Assembly (NCBI GenBank): GCA_024635885.1
Contig: JAGXIA010000085.1
Location: 1 to 6,078, forward strand
DNA length: 6,078 nt
Reading direction: 5' to 3'
Origin: Helicobacteraceae bacterium
Lineage (GTDB): Bacteria; Campylobacterota; Campylobacteria; Campylobacterales; Sulfurimonadaceae
Shown: positions 1 to 4,445 of the stretch, piece by piece
Numbering within the stretch: the stretch's first letter is position 1
Layout of the letters: every line of letters starts with the position of its first letter
Program-made: the position numbers and the translations under genes
The notes under the pieces: generated by a model
Database searches by the model: none
The model's input: only the letters and a program-made list of their open reading frames with translations
Told to the model about the DNA's origin: nothing

Positions 1-73
1 AACTCCTTCGGTTTTTATATGGTACTCTATTCGGACTGAATTTGCAAGAGGGAGGATTATTGTAAGTATGTTT

Positions 74-107
74 CTCGTTCACACAGTCTCTGAATCTTAG
101 GAACGAG
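74..107. repeat. Degenerate hairpin repeat (CTCGTTC ... GAACGAG)
   Basis: CTCGTTC at 74-80 is the exact reverse complement of GAACGAG at 101-107, separated by 20 nt. The right arm can be read as CTTAGGAACG, with the left arm a decayed partner (CGTTC then ACACAG). This resembles dispersed CGTTCC...GGAACG hairpin repeats that I recall from environmental genomes. It supplies the last codons and the stop of the small minus-strand frame at 97-219, so it may be an insertion that cut that gene short. Copy number elsewhere in the genome cannot be seen here. Confidence 0.4.
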
Positions 108-219
108 CAAAAAGTGGATTTTCAACCCCTGGGGTGTAATTATATGGTTTTGGCATATCAAAATTGATTCTATATTCTTTTTCAGATTTCCTCTTTTTGT
201 TTTGGATAACGTTTGTCAT
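97..219 (-). CDS. Possible small protein of 40 aa, unknown function, perhaps truncated
   Basis: An ATG at 219 opens a 40-codon minus-strand frame ending in TAA at 97-99. The product begins MTNVIQNKKRKSEKEYRI and ends PGVENPLFARS: a basic, hydrophilic start followed by a Pro/Tyr-rich tail (KPYNYTPG). It begins 22 nt after the stop of the PLD-like gene on the same strand, so it could be the next gene of that run. AAGGA lies at 222-226 but only 2 nt from the ATG, closer than usual. The stop lies inside the 74-107 hairpin repeat, so the present end may not be the ancestral one. I recognise no family. Its varied, non-repetitive composition makes it look coding, but a chance frame is possible. Confidence 0.3.
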   Translation of the reverse strand: MTNVIQNKKRKSEKEYRINFDMPKPYNYTPGVENPLFARS

Positions 220-241
220 GTTCCTTGTACTTGTTATGTTT

Positions 242-685
242 TTAACTTAATTTATCTAAACTATTAATATAACTTTGAATTTCATTATGATTGTTTGAAC
301 CAATGGAATCTTCTATTTTGATTGAAAGTTCTTTATTCATTTGCATCCCACCTTTTGTAATGTTTGCAGACCCAACTATTGCAGTAAAATTATTTCCATG
401 TTCAAAGTAATAAAGTTTAGTATGAATCTTTCCTATTTTTTGATGTAATGTTTTATGAGTAAAATTTGGGTATTTTTTTAATTTATTAATCTCTTTCTCT
501 TCAGTATGTTTGATACTGGAATAAATAATAATAGGAACATTCTTATTTATAGCAGTTATTAAGGATTTTTCAATTAATTGTATTCCATCATTTAAAAGCC
601 ATCCTGAACACAAAACAATTTTATCTGCTTTTAACAGTAATGTTTCTAGTTGTACTTTGTGTTCATTATCTTTAATAAAATTCAT
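242..685 (-). CDS. Phospholipase D-like (single HKD) domain protein, putative nuclease
   Basis: The 147-aa protein has one PLD-type active-site motif: H88-x-K90, then a hydrophobic strand, then G105-S106-x-N108, followed by the N-K-E-L segment (residues 117-120) typical of PLDc_2-like domains. The N-terminal half (ADKIVLCSGWL near 20-30, PIIIYSS near 51-57) fits the alternating strands of that fold. Glu95 stands where HKD proteins usually have Asp. Single-HKD proteins of this size, such as Nuc-type nucleases and the BfiI nuclease domain, normally dimerise to build one active site and cleave phosphodiester bonds, most often nucleic acid. There is no signal peptide or membrane helix, so it is probably cytoplasmic. 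AGGA at 692-695 sits 6 nt before the ATG. The gene starts 45 nt after the deaminase gene, with a terminator-like hairpin between. A role as a nuclease accessory to the neighbouring defence gene is inference; the fold assignment is strong, the substrate unknown. Confidence 0.8.
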   Translation of the reverse strand: MNFIKDNEHKVQLETLLLKADKIVLCSGWLLNDGIQLIEKSLITAINKNVPIIIYSSIKHTEEKEINKLKKYPNFTHKTLHQKIGKIHTKLYYFEHGNNFTAIVGSANITKGGMQMNKELSIKIEDSIGSNNHNEIQSYINSLDKLS

Positions 686-693
686 ATCTTATC

Positions 694-756
694 CTAACGT
701 TTAATTTGAAAAATAGTTGCGCCCGGAGGGTCAACTATTTTTCCCCAAGTTTTGTT
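694..756 (-). repeat. attC-like hairpin site after the deaminase gene
   Basis: On the minus strand the order is AACAAAAC (749-756), 5 nt, a 12-bp perfect stem (708-719 with 732-743) around a 12-nt loop, 5 nt, then AAACGTTAG (694-702). AAC and GTT at the outer ends can pair, with unpaired spacers between them and the inner stem, which is the general plan of an integron attC site; the 63-bp span is also in range. A site of the same plan lies before the gene at 2738-2797. It may equally be a terminator plus chance flanks. No integrase gene is visible in the window. Confidence 0.3.
708..743. terminator. Hairpin with A-tract and T-tract, likely bidirectional intrinsic terminator
   Basis: GAAAAATAGTTG (708-719) and CAACTATTTTTC (732-743) form a perfect 12-bp inverted repeat. 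The 12-nt loop contains CCC and GGG, which can pair further around a 3-nt turn. An A-run on one side and a T-run on the other is the layout of an intrinsic terminator that works on both strands. The deaminase stop codon (731-733) lies at the inner edge of the stem. If active, it would reduce read-through from the deaminase gene into the PLD-like gene. Confidence 0.55.
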
Positions 757-2713
757 GTATATTTATTGCTTTTAGTTCATCTTTGTAAGAAAATAATGGT
801 TCATATAGTTTTTGATGGGCTAAACCAATCGCACCTCTAAAGTGTACCATCGTTATTTTATTTTGCCCGCAGTCAAAAATTTGTTCATTTGATATGTCGG
901 GATAAGCTTCAATATAAACAATCCTTTTAATTCCTAATTGATATGCTTTTTTTGCACATAAAAAACATGGGGAGGCAGTTGTAAATAATTGACCACCTAA
1001 TATTTCGGTATTACCATACTTAGCTAATTGTAAAAAAGCATTTTCTTCTGCATGTAGAGAACGTGTATATACTTGATTTTTATTCCCATCTTTTGAATTC
1101 TGAACTTGTTTGAAACAAAATGCGTCATGTAGACCTTTTTTATCAGACTCTTCATACTGATTAGTCTTTTTCTCTGTAAAAATATATTTAAAAGAGTCAT
1201 CAAGTCTTAATTTGGTTTTTTCATATTTACTATAATCCATCAATGGTGAGTTATTTAAAAGTTCATTATGACTTCTTAGGTTACATGGAATTTGACCTTC
1301 TGGAACTTCATTCCATCCAATAGACTTAACAGAATCATATTTGTTTAATACAACTGCTCCAACTTGTCGTGAAATACATCCTGAGTTATATTTAGCATTT
1401 AAGGCAAGTTGCATAATTGTTTCGTCTTTTGTTGGTGTAATTAATCCGGGGTGTACTATTAGACTTAAATATTTAAAAACTTGTTTATAAAGAAAATCTT
1501 TTTTGTCAAGATTATTATCTATATAAATATCACTTCTTTGGATACACTCTATAACATTCTGAGAATTAAAGTCTTTTTTTGAATCCAGTGATTCCTTTTG
1601 CTTTTCTGTATCTGATTGATACATTTCTCTTTTGTGAACTTCTTTTATCTCCTCTAAGTTACTAAATCTACTATAAATAACTTCATCACGTGAATGTATA
1701 GAAAAGGTGTAATAGGCAGAATACTTTTCTTTAAAAAATACGATTTCAAATGGATTTTTTAAAGAATCAATAGCAATATAACAATTAGTTTTTTTAACTT
1801 TTGATTTTGCTCGTAATGCTTTTACCATTAAATTAATATAAGTTGGAAGTCTGAAAATATCGACTTGACTTCTGACTAAATCTCCAATACTTTGCAGTGT
1901 TTGAATAGATAATTCACCTTGCTCTCTTTTTGTTTGAATAACACTATTATACTTTTCATATAGTTCTATAAAATTTTCACTATGATTTTTTGCTAATTTC
2001 TCTAAAAGAATATTTGTAATTTCTATTTTTAATTCAAATTTATCTTTAAGCTGTTGATTAGTGGGTTTAGTCAGTTTTTTATATTCGTAATCATTATCTA
2101 ACGTCATATAATTTTTTTCTAGTCCTAATAAAGCATGAACTTCTTTTATAAGTTCATCAAGATTTTCTTTCGATAAGTTATCTTCATAGTTAGTTCTTTT
2201 ATTTTTAATTATAGTCATTAAAATTGTTTTATTTTTTAAATCAAAATTTGACAATATTTCTTCGAATTTATTATTATCTTCATCTTCAAATTTATTTTCT
2301 TTAGGACTAAAAAATTTAAATACATTATATAAATTTAAAATATATTGACACTTCTCTTTTAAGTCTTGTACTGGGTCTTTATTATTTTCATCAAACTTAT
2401 TTAGTAGCTCTGTTAAATGTCTAATTTCATTAAAAAATATAGTTTTTTCAAATATAAAAAGCATCATTATTATTGTTGAAGGTTTAATGATATAAAAATT
2501 TTTTTTAACAAAATTTTTATTTGCAAAGTTTTTTATTACTCTGTCTTTTTTCTGTTGGATATATTTATCTTTTTCATTTACTGCTTTATAGTCCATATAT
2601 CCATTTTCTAAGATATTGGAAACTGTTGAGCAGCCACTTCCTGTTTTTCCAGTAAGTCCAATAAGGATAAAATTATTTTTCTGTGTATATATTTGATTAA
2701 CTAAATCTTTCAT
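731..2713 (-). CDS. avcD: AvcD/DCD-like anti-phage deoxycytidylate deaminase with N-terminal P-loop domain
   Basis: This 660-aa cytoplasmic protein has the two-domain plan of the AvcD/dCTP-deaminase defence family, which converts dCTP/dCMP to uracil nucleotides during phage infection and so starves replication. The N-terminal domain (about 13-345) has a P-loop, GKTGSGCS at 22-29, with Cys28 where a classic Walker A has Lys. A YIAIDSLKNPFE segment at 312-323 provides a Walker B-like Asp316. A Lys/Glu/Asn-rich stretch (about 100-260) lies between them. The deaminase domain (about 428-645) starts with SGCISRQVGAV (444-454) and GWNEVP (466-471). It carries the zinc and catalytic motifs: H554-A-E556 and P582-C583-x-x-C586. 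All expected catalytic residues are present, so it is probably active. It is longer than the roughly 530 aa I recall for Vibrio AvcD. AGGA at 2719-2722, 5 nt from the ATG, supports the start. The octapeptide gene lies 98 nt upstream and the PLD-like gene follows. The gene is visibly more AT-rich than the transporter to the right, which fits transfer. Family assignment is firm; the symbol is by analogy. Confidence 0.85.
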   Translation of the reverse strand: MKDLVNQIYTQKNNFILIGLTGKTGSGCSTVSNILENGYMDYKAVNEKDKYIQQKKDRVIKNFANKNFVKKNFYIIKPSTIIMMLFIFEKTIFFNEIRHLTELLNKFDENNKDPVQDLKEKCQYILNLYNVFKFFSPKENKFEDEDNNKFEEILSNFDLKNKTILMTIIKNKRTNYEDNLSKENLDELIKEVHALLGLEKNYMTLDNDYEYKKLTKPTNQQLKDKFELKIEITNILLEKLAKNHSENFIELYEKYNSVIQTKREQGELSIQTLQSIGDLVRSQVDIFRLPTYINLMVKALRAKSKVKKTNCYIAIDSLKNPFEIVFFKEKYSAYYTFSIHSRDEVIYSRFSNLEEIKEVHKREMYQSDTEKQKESLDSKKDFNSQNVIECIQRSDIYIDNNLDKKDFLYKQVFKYLSLIVHPGLITPTKDETIMQLALNAKYNSGCISRQVGAVVLNKYDSVKSIGWNEVPEGQIPCNLRSHNELLNNSPLMDYSKYEKTKLRLDDSFKYIFTEKKTNQYEESDKKGLHDAFCFKQVQNSKDGNKNQVYTRSLHAEENAFLQLAKYGNTEILGGQLFTTASPCFLCAKKAYQLGIKRIVYIEAYPDISNEQIFDCGQNKITMVHFRGAIGLAHQKLYEPLFSYKDELKAINIQQNLGKNS

Positions 2714-2737
2714 TTAATTCCTTTAATGTTTGATGTA

Positions 2738-2797
2738 CAAGGTTTGAATAGAGCTAATAAGTGACCGTTAGTAACTTATTAGCTCCTATGTTTTGTT
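2738..2797 (-). repeat. Perfect 12-bp hairpin upstream of the deaminase gene, attC-like or leader RNA element
   Basis: GAGCTAATAAGT (2751-2762) and ACTTATTAGCTC (2774-2785) are exact reverse complements around an 11-nt loop. On the minus strand the hairpin is preceded by AACAAAAC (2790-2797, 4 nt away) and followed by AAACCTTG (2738-2745, 5 nt away), the same plan as the site at 694-756. There is no T-run after the stem on either strand, so it is a poor intrinsic terminator. It lies between the octapeptide gene and the deaminase start, so the mRNA leader of the deaminase would carry it if the two are cotranscribed. It could be a recombination site, an attenuator, or a small structured regulator of the deaminase. 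The stem is certain, the function is not. Confidence 0.45.
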
Positions 2798-2811
2798 AAT
2801 CGCTTTGCTAA

Positions 2812-3228
2812 TTAGTTTAAATTTGATTTAATTAAATCAGCTATATCATTCATTCTATTTTTTTCTAAATATTCTATAAATACTTCCCATGGTGGAATAT
2901 TGCTTCTATATGGATTAGAACTTGACCCAGTGTACATACCGCCATCTGGTCCTGAGTATAGTCCACCGCCTGGTCCAGTGTATAATCCTCCTCCAGGTCC
3001 AGTATATAAACCACCACCTGGTCCGGTGTAAAGTCCTCCCCCAGGGCCAGTATATAATCCACCCCCAGGTCCAGTATACATGCCCCCGCCGGGACCGGTA
3101 TACATTCCTCCACCAGGTCCTGTATATGCACCACCACCTGGCCCTGTGTAAAGACCTCCATCAGGTCCAGTATATTGACCACCGCCTGGTCCAGCATATT
3201 GATCTCGTGCCCATGCATTTTTTTGCAT
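2812..3228 (-). CDS. Octapeptide-repeat (YTGPGGG) protein with short conserved-looking C-terminal domain
   Basis: From the ATG at 3228 the protein has 138 residues: a short lead (MQKNAWARD), 11 tandem octapeptides of the form x-Y-T-G-P-G-G-G at 10-97 (x is L, M, A or Q; Asp replaces the first Gly of the GGG in two units), a decayed twelfth unit, and a C-terminal part from about 105 (NPYRSNIPPW) ending in a likely helix pair (EVFIEYLEKNRMNDIADLI). No signal peptide or membrane helix is seen. Repeat units differ at synonymous sites but keep the peptide, which argues for selection on the protein. I recall similar repeat proteins in other bacteria, but no assigned function. An ATG at 3264 would add 12 residues, but it lies about 12 nt from the TATAAT box of the upstream promoter and has only a weak ribosome site, whereas 3228 has AAGGA at 7 nt. 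It is the first gene of the minus-strand run and lies 98 nt before the deaminase gene, probably cotranscribed. A scaffold, sensor or regulator role would be speculation. Confidence 0.75.
   Translation of the reverse strand: MQKNAWARDQYAGPGGGQYTGPDGGLYTGPGGGAYTGPGGGMYTGPGGGMYTGPGGGLYTGPGGGLYTGPGGGLYTGPGGGLYTGPGGGLYSGPDGGMYTGSSSNPYRSNIPPWEVFIEYLEKNRMNDIADLIKSNLN
2938..3201 (-). repeat. 11 x 24-bp coding tandem repeat
   Basis: Eleven in-frame 24-bp units encode the YTGPGGG octapeptides, with a degenerate twelfth at 2914-2937. Glycine codons GGT, GGA, GGG and GGC and proline codons alternate freely between units, so the array is not a recent replication-slippage product. The stretch is much richer in G and C than its surroundings. 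Long open frames in other frames here are by-products of the repeat. Confidence 0.9.
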
Positions 3229-3235
3229 TCTAATT

Positions 3236-3240
3236 TCCTT
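3236..3240 (-). promoter_or_regulatory. Ribosome binding site AAGGA that decides the start at 3228
   Basis: AAGGA on the minus strand ends 7 nt before the ATG at 3228. The alternative ATG at 3264 has only a weak GGA-type sequence 4 nt away and falls next to the expected transcription start. Confidence 0.55.
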
Positions 3241-3258
3241 ATGTTTTTTTGTACGATT

Positions 3259-3328
3259 AACCATTCATCCATTTCCATTATAGTGAACTTGACTTAATAT
3301 TAATAATTAATAGAACACAAGAAATATC
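3259..3328 (-). promoter_or_regulatory. Promoter module copy A, driving the octapeptide/deaminase run
   Basis: This 70-bp stretch matches 4272-4341 at 59 of 70 positions without gaps. On the minus strand it carries TATAAT at 3277-3282 within CACTATAATGG. Upstream is AT-rich with no clear TTGACA, as in many Campylobacterota promoters. Transcription would start around 3270, putting the chosen start (3228) about 40 nt into the message. The module lies upstream of two unrelated genes and the reading frame used downstream differs between the copies, so the shared part is regulatory and not coding. Confidence 0.6.
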
Positions 3329-3460
3329 CCCACAAAAGTAGGGATTTGCTTGATTTTGTCAAGAATTGTAACAATTTCCATCTATTTTAATTTTTAACCT
3401 TAAGTAAAAATCTCCTTTTAACAAGAACCGATTTTTTTCTTTTTTATATAAATAAAAAAT
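3329..3460. other. AT-rich intergenic stretch with two weak hairpins
   Basis: No gene is visible. ATCCC (3326-3330) pairs with GGGAT (3341-3345), and CTTGA (3349-3353) with TCAAG (3359-3363). Both stems are only 5 bp. A long T-run lies at 3432-3445. Nothing here supports a specific function beyond sequence upstream of promoter copy A. Confidence 0.4.
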
Positions 3461-3525
3461 AACTTGGCATGTGGAAATAACTTGGCATGTGGAAATAACT
3501 TGGCATGTGGAAATAACTTGGCATG
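3461..3525. repeat. 18-bp tandem repeat, three full units plus a partial one
   Basis: AACTTGGCATGTGGAAAT occurs three times without a mismatch at 3461-3478, 3479-3496 and 3497-3514, followed by AACTTGGCATG at 3515-3525. Diverged relatives of the core (AACTTGGCTTGTGCCG and AGCTTGGCTTATGCCG) recur within the 47-bp repeats to the right. Perfect identity of the units suggests recent slippage or selection for multiple binding sites. There are no spacers, so it is not CRISPR. Confidence 0.9.
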
Positions 3526-3531
3526 AGACGG

Positions 3532-3565
3532 CTGAAATAAAGTGAACAACTTCACTTTATTTCAG
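3532..3565. repeat. Perfect 15-bp hairpin with 4-nt loop
   Basis: CTGAAATAAAGTGAA (3532-3546) and TTCACTTTATTTCAG (3551-3565) are exact reverse complements around CAAC. It immediately follows the tandem array. Its right arm is the start of the 47-bp repeat that recurs at 3691 without the left arm. No T-run follows on either strand, so it is not a classical terminator. It could be the end of a small non-autonomous mobile element. Confidence 0.75.
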
Positions 3566-3598
3566 ACTATGATAACTTGGCTTGTGCCGTTAGTTCAG
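3552..3598. repeat. 47-bp direct repeat, copy 1
   Basis: This stretch matches 3691-3737 at 44 of 47 positions. It begins with the hairpin arm TCACTTTATTTCAG and contains TAACTTGGCTTGTGCCGTTA, an imperfect palindrome (TAAC with GTTA, GGC with GCC) related to the 18-bp array core. Confidence 0.9.
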
Positions 3599-3627
3599 AT
3601 TCAAGCGCAGTCTACTTAATACGTACA

Positions 3628-3656
3628 GAGATTGCTTCGTTCCTCGCAATGACGGG
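3628..3656. repeat. REP-like palindromic element
   Basis: GAGATTGCTTCG followed by TTCCTCGCAATGACGGG resembles the widespread palindromic repeat read on the other strand as CGTCATTGCGAG ... GAAGCAATCTC, recognised from memory. ATTGC (3631-3635) pairs with GCAAT (3646-3650). Such elements are dispersed in many genomes and usually mark intergenic DNA. Confidence 0.5.
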
Positions 3657-3681
3657 CGTGTGAAATTCTTATGACGGGCGT
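3649..3681. repeat. Short direct repeat ATGACGGGCGT x2
   Basis: ATGACGGGCGT occurs at 3649-3659 and 3671-3681, partly within the REP-like element. The second copy looks like a remnant of another REP-like end, or a duplicated insertion junction. Confidence 0.5.
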
Positions 3682-3690
3682 ATGGCAATA

Positions 3691-3737
3691 TCACTTTATT
3701 TCAGACTATGATAGCTTGGCTTATGCCGTCAGTTCAG
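3691..3737. repeat. 47-bp direct repeat, copy 2
   Basis: Second copy of the repeat at 3552-3598, 139 bp away in the same orientation, with three substitutions. Two of them weaken the inner palindrome (TAGC...GTCA instead of TAAC...GTTA). The REP-like element and the short direct repeat lie between the copies. It ends 29 bp before the stop of the membrane protein gene. Confidence 0.9.
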
Positions 3738-3766
3738 GCTAGACACCCAACCATTATTATGTACGT

Positions 3767-4225
3767 TTACCTTCGTTTATCTGTTAAGTATATGAAAAGA
3801 CCTAATGCTGATAAAAGAAATGCCGTACTGATAATAATTGCTACTGGATAGTATAAATTACCGGCCATATCCAATTGACTATATTTAATGACCATAATCA
3901 AGCCTTCTAAAGATAAAGCAATACAAACAGTTCCGATAAACCTAGGTAGCGATCCTCGTAAAATAGAGATAGCATCCTTCTCAACCTCTTCGATAGGCTC
4001 TGAATATTCCTTATTTATAATCAAGGCCAACTCAAAGACAGCTAAGGCAATAATGCCAGTATTTATACTACTTAAAATAATCTCGGTGATATTTTCTTTA
4101 TTGAGTATACCTTCCACAACATGGAAAAGTAATGACAAGACAATAATCACAGCTAATCCAAAAAAAATCAGCATGAACACTTTTGAAAAAAACTTTCTTA
4201 TCAATGCAACACTTGCATTATTCAT
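3767..4225 (-). CDS. Conserved-looking four-helix integral membrane protein, function unknown
   Basis: The 152-aa product starts MNNASVALIRKFFSK and has four hydrophobic segments at about 16-36, 50-70, 93-113 and 125-147, with a Glu-rich loop (SEPIEEVEKD, about 75-84) between the second and third. An inner-membrane location is expected. Distinctive stretches are INTGIIALAVFELALII in helix two and EGLIMVIKYSQLD at the end of helix three. I recall similar Campylobacterota proteins labelled 'general glycosylation pathway protein', a label I would not trust. A longer frame opens at ATG 4291, but that ATG overlaps the TATAAT box (4290-4295) and would lie outside the transcript. The ATG at 4225 has GGGGA at 4230-4234, 4 nt away. 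The gene is divergent from the Na/Pi transporter and shares its promoter module with the octapeptide gene. A start difference of 22 codons is the main uncertainty. Confidence 0.7.
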   Translation of the reverse strand: MNNASVALIRKFFSKVFMLIFFGLAVIIVLSLLFHVVEGILNKENITEIILSSINTGIIALAVFELALIINKEYSEPIEEVEKDAISILRGSLPRFIGTVCIALSLEGLIMVIKYSQLDMAGNLYYPVAIIISTAFLLSALGLFIYLTDKRR

Positions 4226-4271
4226 TATATCCCCAATAAAACGTAAATTTTTTGTTTGACTTAATATACAT

Positions 4272-4341
4272 AACCATTTATTCATTCCCATTATAGTGAG
4301 CTTTAGTTAATATTAATGATTAAGAGAACATATAAAATATC
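4272..4341 (-). promoter_or_regulatory. Promoter module copy B, upstream of the membrane protein gene
   Basis: It matches 3259-3328 at 59 of 70 bases. TATAAT lies at 4290-4295 on the minus strand, again within CACTATAATGG. Transcription would start near 4283, giving a leader of about 58 nt before the ATG at 4225. The AT-rich upstream half is conserved between the copies (TTAATATTAAT), so it may matter for promoter strength or regulator binding. Confidence 0.55.
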
Positions 4342-4380
4342 TGTTATTTTAGTTGAAAAGACTACATAAGAGTTAAATAT

Positions 4381-4416
4381 TAGAATACTTCTAGGTAGTA
4401 TAAACTATAATATTTG
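4381..4416 (+). promoter_or_regulatory. Probable promoter of the Na/Pi transporter gene with a small palindrome
   Basis: TATAAT lies at 4406-4411, about 35 nt before the ATG at 4446. No TTGACA is present at the -35 position. Instead a perfect palindrome TAGAA-TAC-TTCTA (4381-4393) covers that place and could be an operator. AGGA at 4434-4437, 8 nt before the ATG, is the ribosome site. Confidence 0.45.
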
Positions 4417-4445
4417 TAAAATAGTTAAACCTTAGGATAATAAAT

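Noticed and set aside
2..100. Plus-strand frame entering from the left edge and ending in TAG at 98-100
   Set aside because: It is only 32 codons and its last part is the hairpin repeat. No recognisable domain, so chance cannot be excluded.
2874..3278. Open frame of 134 codons on the minus strand and another on the plus strand (2922-3233) over the octapeptide gene
   Set aside because: Both arise because a 24-bp repeat keeps every frame open. Synonymous variation between units preserves only the YTGPGGG frame.
3461..3525. CRISPR array
   Set aside because: The 18-bp units abut each other with no spacers, and the array has only three full units with no cas genes.
3329..3766. tRNA or other structured RNA gene in the repeat-rich gap
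   Set aside because: No cloverleaf-compatible stems or conserved tRNA boxes were seen. The hairpins are explained by the repeats.
3888..4259. Plus-strand frame opposite the membrane protein gene
   Set aside because: The minus-strand frame has clear transmembrane segments and a promoter; the opposite frame has no start signal or recognisable features.
4341..4360. Pho box upstream of the transporter (CTGTTAT and GTTGA)
   Set aside because: Only one half-site resembles a known Pho box and the spacing of the second does not fit.
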